DNA of 64,000 nucleotides from NCBI GenBank assembly GCA_024699855.1, contig JAMPIQ010000001.1, positions 14,136,001 to 14,200,000 of the forward strand, given 5' to 3'. This DNA comes from Aphelenchoides besseyi (Eukaryota; Nematoda; Chromadorea; Rhabditida; Aphelenchoididae). Below are positions 26,699 to 37,345 of this stretch, in pieces; within the stretch, counting starts at the first letter, position 1, and each line of letters starts with the position of its first letter. Made by a program: the position numbers and the translations under genes. Below the pieces are notes generated by a model. The model was given only the letters and a program-made list of their open reading frames with translations. It made no database searches and was not told the origin of the DNA.

Positions 26699-27798
26699 TG
26701 CGTTTGTTCGCAAAGATTCGATTGCTCTGCTTCTTTACGATTTTACCTTGTGGGTTTGCAAAAAACACTCGCAATTCAACTGACAGTCAAAAAGAAACAG
26801 CGAAGTTCATTCGAGGATTAGATCGCATTTTGGACGTTACAACCGAATACGTCAAAGACTACAGGTGGTGAACGATCATTGACTAGTCGTAAGTGTGTTT
26901 TAGCAATCTTATTGGTCCGAAGTTCGAACTAACACACTTGACCAGAAAAGCAGCTTCGGAATACTTAAACATTCAGAAAGACTACAGCTCTTCGTTATTC
27001 GGTTACTTTAAGAATCCGATATCTCCGGGAGTAACAAGACTTTTGTTAACTTGATTAGTCTCTAGTTTAGAACAATGAGACTTTGGAGTTGGATTTCTTG
27101 CGCTATCGATACAAATGTTTAGCTTACGAGAACTTCAAGCCTGCACATCAATGGGACTACTGGAACAGAAACAACTCGGTGAGCGAGTCACTTTTGACTT
27201 GAAATGTGAATCTCAGGAATTTGCTTCAAATTTACGTTTCTTTTACCGGTCAATCGAAGGCCTGTTTTCCGCTACTTCCGATCGTGTTAGTTGGACCGTG
27301 AAGAAATTTGTGAAACGATCTAGCGACTCGAAACAAGGGATATCCTTGACACTAAAAGTTTGCAAATTTGTAAACTTAAAATACAAAATAAGTTTAGCGA
27401 TTTGAACAGCAACTTGTTTGTCCGAATGTTACAAGTTTGAAGCAAATCAGAAACATGAGTCTACGCGTCAGTTCGTAAGTTTTTCCGTTTAACAGCTCCT
27501 TTCATTTCCAGAAGATGTCTTCAATTTGAAGCCCTGCGATTAGCTCAGTTCAACACGACGCAAATTGGTGAGTATGTGGAAGCTGTTTTGGACGATCTAA
27601 TTGAACTGGTGAGTCGATTGTTATTATCAAATAGAAGTTCTTCAGATTCTCGCAACTGTTCTTTACGCCCCTCTACAAAGGTTACCACAAGAGACGAAGC
27701 TAGCAGAAATAATCAAGTACACGAAAGAACAATTGGACTCATCGATAAGATGCGTAGACAAAATCGAAAGGTTCTTCAAAACATTTCCACATGATTGA
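26699..27798 (+). CDS. Secreted protein of unknown family, about seven exons
   Basis: The ATG at 26699 begins a signal peptide (LLCFFTILPCGFA). Exon 1 ends at a GTGGTG donor at 26865. Later exons carry SNLIGPKFELTHLTRKAA, LELDFLRYRYKCLAYENF, FYRSIEGLFSATSDRVSW, CLQFEALRLAQFNTTQIG and finally LATVLYAPLQRLPQETKL. The last ends FFKTFPHD with TGA at 27796-27798, followed by AATAAA near 27840. Introns are short, and donors and acceptors fit nematode rules. It is mostly helical and charged, with two or three Cys. I do not recognise a domain. It is first in a closely spaced run of four plus-strand genes. Confidence 0.6.
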
Positions 27799-28001
27799 TG
27801 ACTAATCAGAGTAACTTAACTGTTATCGACAATGTAGACCAATAAACGTTTTCGCTAATCAACTTGAGTCTTTTAACTTTCATTTTTCGTTCTTCGTTCA
27901 TTCCAATCAGTTTCTTTCATTTGCAGTCGTTAGTCTAACGGTAAGCCCCTTCACCAATCGATCACTCATACAAACATCAGAATTAAAAACTCGACTCGGT
28001 T

Positions 28002-28515
28002 ATGGTGTCCGTCGATTCTGTCGACGACGATTGCGCAAACTTTTTTCTCGCTGCTGTCACTTTCAACTGTTTCAAAATTGTTGCCGTTTGGTTAGTCGTC
28101 ATTTCGTGGACGACTTTTGCGTGCAAGAAACAAAACAGTGAGGTCTCTTTAATTGCTCCTAATTCCTCTTTCAGAAGCAAACAATGCATCGAAACCCGTA
28201 GTTCTACCGAGAACTCCCGTAGCATTGCCGGTACCAGAGAACCAGAAACCGGTGGTCAAAAAAGCAGACGACGAGAAACCAAAAGAGAAGCCGGCAGAAA
28301 AACCGGTAGAGAAACCACAAGTCAAAGCACAAACCGAAGGAATGACGGTGAGAAAGAAATGAATCCTGAAGTGGATGGTTGTGTTTCAGCTCGTTGGAGA
28401 TCCCGATTTAGTCTCACGCGACAACTACGACTGCAAAACAAACGCTCCCGCTGGTCCTCAAAAGTCGACTACAACGGTTGATCTGAAGACCGCTATAGCT
28501 CAAAGTGTTGTTTGA
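28002..28515 (+). CDS. Small single-pass membrane protein with a Lys-Pro-Glu-rich segment
   Basis: Three exons. The ATG at 28002 opens an acidic N-terminus and a hydrophobic helix (FKIVAVWLVVISWTTFA). Exon 2 (after TTTCAG) encodes a KPKEKPAEKPVEKPQVK-type low-complexity segment and ends at a GTGAGA donor after GMT. Exon 3 gives LVGDPDLVSRDNYDC and ends AIAQSVV with TGA at 28513-28515. The length is about 140 residues. Likely topology is one helix with a charged extended tail. No family is recognised. It lies 203 bp after the preceding gene and 175 bp before the next one. Confidence 0.5.
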
Positions 28516-28690
28516 TCGCGTTTTGTTGGATAAAAATTGTTAGCCGTCGAAATCTTATAACGGTCATCATTTTATGCAGTAACTTTGTTTGCATCTTTTC
28601 GATCAATATCTGACAACTACCTGCCTCTCTATGCAAATTATTTTGCTGTGAATGAAAACGTCTTGGTAGCATTGTTTTCGAGTTCTGAAG

Positions 28691-29872
28691 ATGGACGTCA
28701 AAAAGTTACAAAGTGGACTTTCGTTTGTGGATAGCTCCTTTAGCCGAGTTTATCCTCAGTTCTGCATCGACGGTCGTTTCGTGGTTTATGGATGTGCTAA
28801 ACAAACACAAATCGTTGACCTCTTTCACACAAGCAAGCATCAAGTGTAAGTCTTAAAATTTTTGGTTACATCTTGACATGCTATTTCAGTTCGACACAAC
28901 TTAATCTTCCACTGGAACAAGAAAGTAAGCGTACAATTGCAAAAACGTTTTTCTTGGATCTTAAGACGGTGCTCGTTATTTTTACCGAGACCACCTCTGA
29001 AATTTACAAGAATGTTTGCTATTTGGGCCTCGGAAAGAACGACATGCAGAAAATTACTATCGAGTCTGAGATTCCGGTTGATCAAATAATCTTATTTTGC
29101 GAGTTAATTGGACAAGCAGCTGAGTCAAACTTGAGAGATGGTGTCTACGCTTCGTTTTACAACTGTCATGACCATCGTTGCTATTTTTTCAACATCAAGA
29201 TAGACGAAAAAGATCAACTTTGCTTGAGCCAACCGATGAAATCGCCAATTGGAATGAAAGAATTCGGTTTGTTTGACGGTCATATGTACGGTTTCTTCAA
29301 TAGAAACGATACGAACGTCGTCGATTTAAGTAATGTCGTGAAGATCTCGGTTCAAGATGGAGCACAAGAGCTTCTGCCCACAAAGAATTCGACCATGTTA
29401 TTCAAGGACGGTTGTGAAGTAAGTATTCTTCTAAATTTGGGTTTATTTTTGATGTTTAGGTTAATTGCGATAAGATGGTTTGTGTTGGATGGAAACTGTA
29501 CATGTCGACTTACTTCGAACTGGAAGATAAGACTCTTTTGATAAAGTTGGACTTGAAGTCATTGGAATGGGAAAAAACGGAATTGGAGGTCGATGGAAAG
29601 ACCCAAACGTTAAAAAGCGATGGAAAACGCACGTTGATCGTCGTTACACGTGAAATGGGTTATGGTTTGAAAAGTTTACTATATCGTTTTATCGTTGAGT
29701 AAGCCAATTATGTGTTGCCTGATGCTACATTCACGTGTTCAGGCAACCAGATTCGCTGTGGAATTTGGTGTCAATGGCAGTCAAACGAAAATCGGATTTG
29801 GATTCCGGTTATCGTACGTATATTCTCGAAAATTTGCCAACGAATTCGAAATTTCGATGTCCGTTTCCGTAA
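28691..29872 (+). CDS. Unrecognised soluble protein, about 360 residues
   Basis: The ATG at 28691 (MDVKKLQSGLSFVDSSFSRV) is followed by GRFVVYGCAKQTQIVDLFH, a short intron with TTTCAG, and a long exon of about 180 codons including YLGLGKNDMQK and FGLFDGHMYGFFNRND. The next exon holds KMVCVGWKLYMSTYFELED. A last exon begins after ACGTGTTCAG, reads DSLWNLVSMAVKRKSDLD, and stops at 29870-29872. Alternating short hydrophobic strands suggest a beta-rich, possibly propeller-like fold, which is inference only. There is no signal peptide. An AATAAA lies at about 29902. Confidence 0.55.
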
Positions 29873-30015
29873 ACCTACCGAGTTGTATTTTGACTTCAGA
29901 ATAAAGGCTAAGAACTAACGATGTGTAATAGTCGTGTCCTTAAACTTTAATTTGAAATTAAAAGACTTCTTTCTAAAGTGTAGACTCATTTCTTTCGTTT
30001 GATCGTTCATTCGAA

Positions 30016-30357
30016 ATGAGTTCTCAAAAGCGGAATTGTCGTGCGGTCATGTTGTTTTTGTCTCGTTTTCTTATCTTTTTGATGCTGTGGACCATTGCTT
30101 CTACGGCCTTCTATCTCGGAGTTATGGCCGAGAAACAGGGTTGGTTCGTCACCTCAATCGTTTTACTTTCACTTTCAGGTTCTTCGACTGTTGCTCCAAA
30201 CGTTTGTCCCAGACAATGTAACGTGAAGTGTGCCGATTGGTGTATTGATCGTGGATCGGGCGGTGGAATTTGTGACGTTCATTCGCACTGCAGATGTCTG
30301 TGCACCTACTTTTCTCCCAATCATCCTGCTTATAGTGGATACGTTTATAAAGATTGA
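30016..30357 (+). CDS. Secreted cysteine-rich peptide with CS-alpha-beta (defensin-like) pattern
   Basis: The ATG at 30016 leads into a hydrophobic signal (LFLSRFLIFLMLWTIASTAF). The mature part has eight Cys arranged as C-x3-C-x3-C-x3-C, then GIC, then a C-x-C-x-C cluster. CADWC (CxxxC), GIC (GxC) and CRC or CLC (CxC) are the hallmarks of CS-alpha-beta antimicrobial peptides such as nematode ABFs. A 39-nt stretch (GTTGGT...TTTCAG) may be an intron; being a multiple of three, it leaves the frame open either way. AATAAA follows near 30386. The class is inferred from Cys spacing alone, and another small Cys-rich secreted family remains possible. Confidence 0.55.
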   Translation: MSSQKRNCRAVMLFLSRFLIFLMLWTIASTAFYLGVMAEKQGWFVTSIVLLSLSGSSTVAPNVCPRQCNVKCADWCIDRGSGGGICDVHSHCRCLCTYFSPNHPAYSGYVYKD

Positions 30358-30441
30358 TATTTAGTATAAACAGTCTTCGGGTCTAAATAAAATTTGTTCA
30401 TTTGAGATGAATAAAAAGATTAGAAGCTACAAGATAACTGT

Positions 30442-31241
30442 TTATTGTTTCTTTTGGGGTACGGTAACGGGAGTCAATGGAATAGTGGAGAGTTGAGTCG
30501 AGTTCGAAACGGCCGACATTTCAACGACCGTTGGATTTGTTTGCATGGACATTTTCGCTGGAGTTTTGGTTGATTTGCATGTCCGTTCCAGTTCAGCCAA
30601 CGAATTAGCAAAAGCCACTCGTTTAGACGATTCACGTGCTGTTTTCACGGATGAACTGATAGCCGTCATTTCCATCGGATACGCCTGTTGATTCACGTTT
30701 CCCATTTTCGAGTCCAAACCTTCGGCAGTGTCGTACGTGATGGTCGCTGTAGTTCCATGAACTTCGGGTGTTGTGACCAACTGTTTTCCTTCTTGAGTAT
30801 CACGAAGTTGAAGAGTGTGAAAAGTTGTTTCATTCGGATCGTAGTAGTTGATCAGATCTTTTTTCTAAACGGCATTATTTCGGCTGTTAAAAAATCAAAA
30901 ACCTTTCGACACTCAAACGGAAAATGCGAAACACAAGCGGAGGACATGGACAATAAAGTGATCACTAAGGTTCTGAAGATCAAATTGTTGTTGAAATGAT
31001 AGTCAACTTACACAATGAACACCCACAGCCACGCAGGAAGCCCCCACGATTCGACGCGATGAACAACGGCAGGAATCATAGGCATTTTCGTTGTGTTCGT
31101 TAAGTGGATGGTTGTAATTCGTGTAGAAGCAGTTGAATTGTCGATCCATGTAGTCGACAATGGATCAGTAGTTGAGTTCTGGCTTTTTGTGTTGATTGCA
31201 AGAAGCGAAAGAACCAGAAAACAAAAAGCAGTGGAGTTCAT
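30442..31241 (-). CDS. Type I single-pass membrane protein with Thr/Ser-rich ectodomain
   Basis: The ATG at 31241 starts a signal peptide (FCFLVLSLLAINTKS). A short ectodomain with several N-x-S/T sites follows, then a transmembrane helix split by an intron (LPAWLWVFIV joined to TLVITLLSM). The cytoplasmic tail is about 130 residues and contains KKDLINYYDPNETTFHTLQL and a Thr/Val/Pro-rich end, with the stop at 30442-30444. Introns begin GTAAGT and GTTTTT and end CTTCAG and GTTTAG. It is convergent with the defensin-like gene, 84 bp between stops. The family is unknown; the layout resembles a small receptor or adhesion-type protein. Confidence 0.6.
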
Positions 31242-31759
31242 GGCGAGTCGGAATTCAAACCACCGGTGGTAAATGAACGATTGCGGAAATGATTTCGATT
31301 CGCTCGGACAAGTACTTTAAGTCCCTTTTTTGGAGTTGGCCGATTGATGATTGAATGGACATGCTTATTGAAGTTTTTTTCAATTTTGTTCTCGGATATC
31401 CCCAAGAACGAGGCCAAAAATTTGAGATTCCGAACACATCGAAATGGCTCAGAACACTTAAATACCTTGTTGGATCTAAAAATCCGTGCCAATGAGCAGC
31501 AAAAGCGGAAAGAAGTGTGAACCAACGAACACTGAAAGCGATGGGTCATTGGAGTTGGCGGGTTGTCTTCTGGCTCTCTAGCTGACTACTGCAAGTGAAC
31601 GGTCTTTTCGTGGTCGTCCATTTTAAAGCTTGATCTCAAAAAGCAAGTTAAGCATTTTGGTTACAATAAATAATCTTTTCGAAACTCACCTTCAACTTTT
31701 CGAGGCTCTTCAAATCGATATTCTTCATTTCGATTGACGATAAAACTTTCAACGATTGT
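31242..31759. other. Upstream of the membrane-protein gene; nothing recognised
   Basis: Only shadow frames occur here. Confidence 0.4.
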
Positions 31760-32235
31760 AGTGCATGAATCAGTGTCTTTAGAAACGTGTAATTAACAGA
31801 GCAATAAGATCCACTAATAAACTTTGAAACATATGAATATCAGCAGAATCTAATCAGCCAACGAGCTAAAATACACAACACCCCCATTCCCTTTTATGCC
31901 ACGTCCATCGCGCAAATCGATGTATCTCGGAGATGTTAGCAACAAGCGGCGCTTATATTGTGTTAATAGAAAGTCTAAAAGACTGGCTATTCAACGACCC
32001 TAAACTTGTAGGCACCGGATAACTGAGAGCAAAATGAGAGCACTTCAAAGCCAAGAAATTTGTCAAAAATCGTCCAAAATTGCAAAAGTTTGTGCAGCTC
32101 TCCCCGTTGATGATGGAGAGCTCTAATTTGGCACACTTATTAATGAACATGTGGAAATACAATGCTGAACGTTTGAAGGGCAGAGGTTGACCGAGAATGG
32201 AATTGGAATCGAGAATACTCAAAAATTGAGACGTG
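31760..32235. repeat. Dispersed repeat, copy 1
   Basis: Shares long blocks with 38320-38760, for example TGTATCTCGGAGATGTTAGC, GTCCAAAATTGCAAAAG and AATTTGGCACACTTATTAAT. Both copies are in the same orientation. A minus-strand frame is open in both (residues like NFCNFGRFLT and SHFALSYPV shared), but no ATG-to-stop protein with known motifs is evident. No terminal inverted repeat was found. Confidence 0.7.
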
Positions 32236-32921
32236 TGAAGTTGACTGTTAATTGATGATTATCACTTGTGTTATACTTCCTAGCATGATTGCCGAAGCAA
32301 TTTTTGCATCAACTTCTTTTGCGTTTTGAATTTTGGTTTCGGATTGTGTAGAAGGTCAAATAAACGGTTCAGTTTTCTGTCATTACTTCGACTATCAGCC
32401 TCATTCAAAAAAAATGGACGCCGTCTAGTGAGCCTGCTAATCCAAATGAGGTCAAAATGTGGCAAATGGGCCCTGATTCCCTTCACGCAAACCAGTCTTG
32501 TTTTGACACTTGTTTCTATGAGAGCAGACTTCAACTTTTTTCTGAGAACATCCGCGGGAATATGAAAACATACACAACACGCAGATGCACAGAATATCTG
32601 GATTAGCTCTAAACATCATTACAATCATATAAGCGTTCGATAATCACAACATTAAAATCGATGGTATTTCCGAAGACTATAAGTTGTGCCTTTTGATCAG
32701 ATTTTGGCCACCTGCTGTGTGATCCGATTTAATCGACGTTTACTTTAATTACCGTACATGCTCCATCCACAGCAAGAATACCAGGTTTCCAATGCATTTA
32801 AGGGTCTGCATTCGATTTGATCGTTTTGTTTCTGACTTTGTTAGATCGGCAAACAAATTAGAAATCGAATGTCTTCCATTTACATTTTCTATTCGGTTTG
32901 AAATTCTGTGCAGTGTTGTTC
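32236..32921. other. Intergenic; possible 5' exon of the next gene not located
   Basis: No convincing coding segment. The acceptor TCTGTGCAG at about 32906-32914 begins the next gene's first visible exon. Confidence 0.4.
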
Positions 32922-33872
32922 AAATTCATTTATTGATCACTTGGTAACCGCTGCAATAAACGTTCTTGTCTTCTTTCTGGATTGTGTGATCGCGTTGTTG
33001 ACTGGCGGCCTTCTGATTGGTTGCACTCGCGAAGTAAAGAATGTGAGTCGTTGATTTCTATTCTGTAAATCAATCGCTTCAGCGATCAAAAGCACAGAAA
33101 TTGACCGTCAATCAACAATCCAAAACTCGTCTAGCAACTAAAACGAAAGTCAAGAAGTCTGTAGAATCAGACCCAACGATCCAACTCGTCAGCTCAACAA
33201 CGCAAACCGCCGAACCATCGTCTTTGGTCAAGAAATCGAAATGGCGTTTGGGTCGCATCTTGCAAAGTGGAAGTCAGGAGTCGAATGAAATGAAGAAAGA
33301 AAACAAGCCAGCAATCAAATCCAGACTTCCAATTGCGCCTCCCCAATTAGCAACTTCGAACTACGTATTCAAAACGCCGCCCTACGCGTACCAGAAAAGA
33401 ATCGTTGGAAAGCGCTTTAAACAATCGCACGTTCGAGTGCCAAGTACGTTGAGTGAGTGATTTCCATCATTTCGTATTTCAATTAAAATTTTCAGAAGTC
33501 GAAAAAACTCAAGCGGAGGAATTGCGATTGCATGTGCCAACTTCTTTCGCAAAGAACAAGTCAACGGCTGGACATATGTCGACTTTCGAAGGCAAACTAC
33601 AGCCTCTACCGACTACCACGGCTTCCCATCCACAGATCCCATCGACTCCACCGCCAACCGCAAAAACCGAGCAGAAGAAAACAAGTGGATCGTCGAAGCA
33701 GGACGATGAGAAGACTATCAAGACCGAAGAGTACGTGGGCATAAACGAGCAGTTAAAGGAGCTGCGCGACGAGAAAACTCAGCTGTCAAATCCACGTGTT
33801 GTTGACGATCTCGACGATACGAACGAGTTCGCTGATGACTTGAAAACGGACATGAATAAAAGTGAGGATTAA
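32915..33872 (+). CDS. Membrane-anchored basic, disordered protein; start not found
   Basis: The first visible exon (after GTGCAG) holds a hydrophobic helix INVLVFFLDCVIALLTGGLL and ends at GTGAGT (33041). The second begins RSKAQKLTVNQQSKTR and is rich in Lys, Ser, Thr and Pro. The third, after TTTTCAG, includes IPSTPPPTAKTEQKK, GINEQLKELRDEKTQL and an acidic end DDLKTDMNKSED, with the stop at 33870-33872 and AATAAA at about 33897. No in-frame ATG precedes the helix in its exon, so a short 5' exon is missing from this model. No family is recognised. Confidence 0.5.
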
Positions 33873-35055
33873 ATATCTGGTCGCCAATAGATAAGAATAA
33901 ACAAAAATTCTTGGATCATTATTAAGTTTTTATGCATTCATATCATACTTTAAAAGAAACTATGGCTACTGAAGATGGTCTGAGCTTTTAGCAAGCTAAA
34001 GTTGGTCACAATACCTTCAACTCTGCTGCTGAATACCGATAGCAAATTTCGAAAGCAAAAATTAATCCGTCTGTTTTGGCAGTGAAGGAAATTTGTAATA
34101 TGAATTGTTAGGGTGTTTGCAACGATTGTAATTCTTCGTCATCCTACAACGCCAATCTGGTGCTTGCAAAAAGAACCGATTGATTTGTTGAACGGCGTGA
34201 TTTATGGAACTTTACGTTTCGCGTTGTCGGTTTCAATTCGACACCCGATTTTCCTGATAACTGAAATCGATTAAACTTACTGTAGGATTCAATGAATTTT
34301 GCCTCGTGAATTTTGTGCAGCGAAAATCTGTCTTTTTCAACGTCGACGTATCGTTCTATGACTACAATTGTTTAACAGTTGGAGATAAAAGCACAGTTTT
34401 TATTTCTACAGCAAATCACAATTCGAAGACAAGATTCAAAGCGCATTGCCGACTAATTCGGTACGACGCGACTTCTTCAAAACGGCAGTGCGAGTCGAAC
34501 GCTCCGATTTGCCGATTCACGTACGCGCTAAACGTTCTGACTTCTCGATGGCCGAGCACAACGATTGTTGTTATTGATCATCGGATTGACGACTTTCGGA
34601 GGCACGACACTCAGCGTATTAGTTCAAACTGAAAACGTACACTTAACTGATGACCAAAGATGCGCGCTTGAAGCATTGTGGTTGAGAGAGAGAGGAATTT
34701 GCCGAAGACGACAGACGAGAAGAAAGCAAAAAAACGAAATGAATTGAAATCGAATGTTTCTGCTCGACAGCAAAATGATTATTTTCAGCTCTTGATTCTC
34801 TAATTTTCAATAGTTGTTGACCTTCTTGTTTTCAGGTTTTCGTCCAACTTTTGAAGCAAAAGTTCGAGAATCTATGATTCACGTAAAATCAATCATTAGT
34901 TCGTGGTTTTCCTTTTTTGGTGACATATTTTTGATGATCTAATTATTTCTAACTGATAAACTTGAAATAAATTATTGGTTTTATTAAAAGGATAACAAAC
35001 AAAATAAAATGAAATCGGGGGGCAAATGACTGCGGGGGAATGAAACCGGGGCATA
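33873..35055. other. Intergenic; weak frames only
   Basis: A 108-codon frame (34306-34632) and an overlapping 60-codon frame ending at 34747 are open on the plus strand. Neither has splice support, a signal or a motif. 34,760-35,050 is AT-rich and contains AATAAA-like words. Confidence 0.4.
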
Positions 35056-35509
35056 TTACAAAACTATTAAAAAAACCTTTGTTTGGTCTTGATATTCCGC
35101 CTCGAGTTCTTTGATAGCTTCGTCGAACTCGAAGACGATTTCTGCCATTGGAGACGGTTTCGAACTTGAAACCGTCTGTTGAGCGTTGTCGGTCGCCCGC
35201 TGGTCAATCGTTCCATACGATTGGTCGGTTCGGTATGGCGCGTATGAATTGCGCCCATAAACCCGTCCAGCATCGCCGCGCGAACTAACGGTGAGATGGT
35301 CGGGCGAAACCGTCTCGAACGGAACTTTCGTGTTCCATCCGGCTGTTTCATCTGAAATCTCAAGTTGTGTTCTCTATATGAAATCAATTGCTTACTTGAT
35401 AACTACCGTTTTTTTCAACGGTGGGACTTTTGGCCGATCCCGTCTCCTTCGCTTTGTTCGACTTTGCGGCGGCAGCGCTCTTGATCGCTGTTGCGTTGGC
35501 CGATGACAT
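35056..35509 (-). CDS. Small Ala/Lys/Ser-rich protein with two competing splice frames
   Basis: The ATG at 35509 (MSSANATAIKSAAAAKS) opens a 38-codon exon. Two donors lie 11 nt apart. GTAGTT after EKN gives a second exon reading AGWNTKVPFETVSPDHL and ending with the acidic coiled segment VFEFDEAIKELEAEYQ, stop at 35056. GTAAGC after GSYQ gives the overlapping basic frame KQPDGTRKFRSRRF, stop at 35067. The acidic version looks more protein-like, but its donor is weaker. No membrane segment or known domain is present. Which isoform is made, or whether both are, cannot be told here. Confidence 0.5.
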
Positions 35510-36324
35510 TGTAATATTGCTGAAACGAAAAAGTATTAACTACACAGATTTCAGAATAAAATGGGATTGGTGGGATTGAAAAAAAGATGTCGTCGTAGTG
35601 CTAACGTTAAAAACCGGGATTCGAAAGGGGATGCGGCGACTCGACGTAAGGGGCCTCATTGAGTCCACCTATCGATACCAAAGTTAGCTCGTAGTAATGA
35701 AGAAGCATTGCGATTCAAAAATCTTTTGTTTTATCCGTGTTACTTATAGGAGTCGGTGTGACGGTGATTCGGTAACGCATAAGTTAGTGGCGAGAAGGAC
35801 CTGCGGCCTTATTAGCCGACTGATTATGGGAAACCGATTCAAATCGGCGTTCAATGACACCAACGAAGTCGAAGAGTGTCGAACTAATATCAATTCTTGA
35901 TTCAAAGTGCAAGGCAGTTGTTCTAATTTTGCATTCAATTGTTCTTATTGTTAAAAAGCAAATGAAAGATCAAGTAATTGATGTAAAGCATCCAAGAATT
36001 AGAATGTTTTATTCGAGTTTGAATTAGTCTATGCATTCAAACGTTTGGATTTTCTTTCATTTGTTGTAGTGCAAATAAAGTTCCAAGTTTAATGAGATGC
36101 AGTAACTTGGCTATTGAGTTATCAGCCAACAAATCGAACAGTCTTTATCAGAGTTGACGCCAGAGATCTCAATTGGTCTCCCATTTCTTTGGCTTTCATA
36201 CAACCAAGAATAGACGCTAACGATCATAAATGTAATCTAGATAGTAGGGAGACTTGTGGTTAAGTACCAACCAACCGCTCAGCTATCAGTTGCCATTTGA
36301 CCTCCAATCTCCTCTCGTCAAATG
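35510..36324. other. Intergenic; nothing recognised upstream of the 5S gene
   Basis: Contains a tRNA-like A-box on the minus strand near 36265-36295 without a matching B-box, and small hairpins around 36085-36130. No complete gene was found. Confidence 0.45.
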
Positions 36325-36443
36325 TGTTCGTCCATATCTCGTTGAATGCACGCCATCCCGTCCGATCTGGCAAGTTAAGCAACGATGAGCTTGATTAGTA
36401 CATGGATCGGAGACGTCCTTGGAATCTCAAGTGACGAACGCTT
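36325..36443 (+). rRNA. 5S ribosomal RNA
   Basis: Exactly 119 nt, the nematode length. It contains TTGAATGCACGCCATCCCGT and CCGATCTGGCAAGTTAAGCA, the universally conserved 5S 5' half, and GGATCGGAGACG of the internal control region. The 5' GTGTTCG pairs with the 3' CGAACGC to close helix I. Several substitutions relative to the C. elegans 5S (as I remember it) occur in the 3' half, so this could be a variant copy. It stands alone, not in a visible tandem repeat, and no spliced-leader RNA gene is beside it. Confidence 0.85.
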
Positions 36444-36447
36444 TTTG
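36443..36447 (+). terminator. RNA polymerase III T-run after 5S
   Basis: TTTTT directly at the 3' end of the 119-nt 5S sequence, the standard Pol III stop signal. Confidence 0.7.
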
Positions 36448-37345
36448 CCACATTTGAAATTGTTCAAGTAAAATCTGAATTCATCCATCTTGTGTTAAAT
36501 AACCGGTAATAAAAACTGTTTCCTAAAACAATTACTGGAGCGTTTAAAAAACTTCATGTTCTTTTCGACAGTCCATCAAAAACACTGGAATGTTGGTATC
36601 AAGAAACTGCATTGAAAAGTTCTGTTCAAGTCGACTATCAACGTACAAAAAAACCAAACAATAGTCATAAAGTAGTGAGCAACAGTTTTACTTCCGAACG
36701 CACAATCAAGCCAATCATTATGGTTTTCGGATATATATTTGGACATCTTGGGCCTTCATGTTGACGAGCAACTCTCAAGTATTCAAGGATCAGGACGCTG
36801 AAAAAATCGATTAGTTCAATTGACAAGTTCAATGTCCCTAATCGTATTTATAACAATTAGACGTCTTAGGTAACAAATAAAATCTATCCCTCTTGACCAA
36901 AAGATTCATAAAACAAAGTTTACCTTGCATTTTTTGCCGTCATCGATTCTTTGATGTGATATGTAACAGTGACCTCGCGTTTCAGGTCCACGGTGTTGGA
37001 CGTGGGGCTCTTTCGTCTCTTGCTTGTGCTAGTCGTCCTTAGTCTTTGCTTCAGACTCGCGACTTTCTTAGCTTCTCATTCCGTTGGTTTGGCACTTCTT
37101 AATCCAAACCAACGTTTGATCACCGACGCTTTGATCGCAGGCACCACAGTCACAACGATACTGAAGGACATGAATTTAGACAACAGCAACGGTCTCTAAC
37201 GACGAAATCCAGATTCATTCTTGATTGTTTCCTTCAACGGATAACCCAAGACACACGTTCTGAAAACCAAGAGATCAGTTAACAGCAGAGATTTGGTAAA
37301 CGAACCGTGCTACTATCGTCAAATCCCGTTCTCGGTTTTAAGTTT
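36448..37345. other. Intergenic; one weak hydrophobic frame
   Basis: A plus-strand frame at 36969-37199 follows a GCGTTTCAG acceptor-like site and contains FRLLLVLVVLSLCFRLATFL. It has no ATG or second exon that I can connect, so it is not called. Confidence 0.35.

Noticed and set aside
34306..34747. Two overlapping plus-strand frames
   Set aside because: No splice support, signal peptide or recognisable motif, and the second begins at a non-ATG codon.
36065..36130. Spliced-leader-like CCAAGTTTAATGAG with small hairpins near the 5S gene
   Set aside because: No GT donor follows the putative leader and no Sm site is visible, so it is not an SL RNA gene.
36210..36300. Minus-strand tRNA-like segment with an A-box (TAGCTGAGCGG)
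   Set aside because: No B-box, no pairing acceptor stem and no acceptable anticodon loop could be built.
36969..37199. Hydrophobic 76-codon plus-strand frame
   Set aside because: No ATG; an acceptor-like site but no linked exon or motif. Likely chance.
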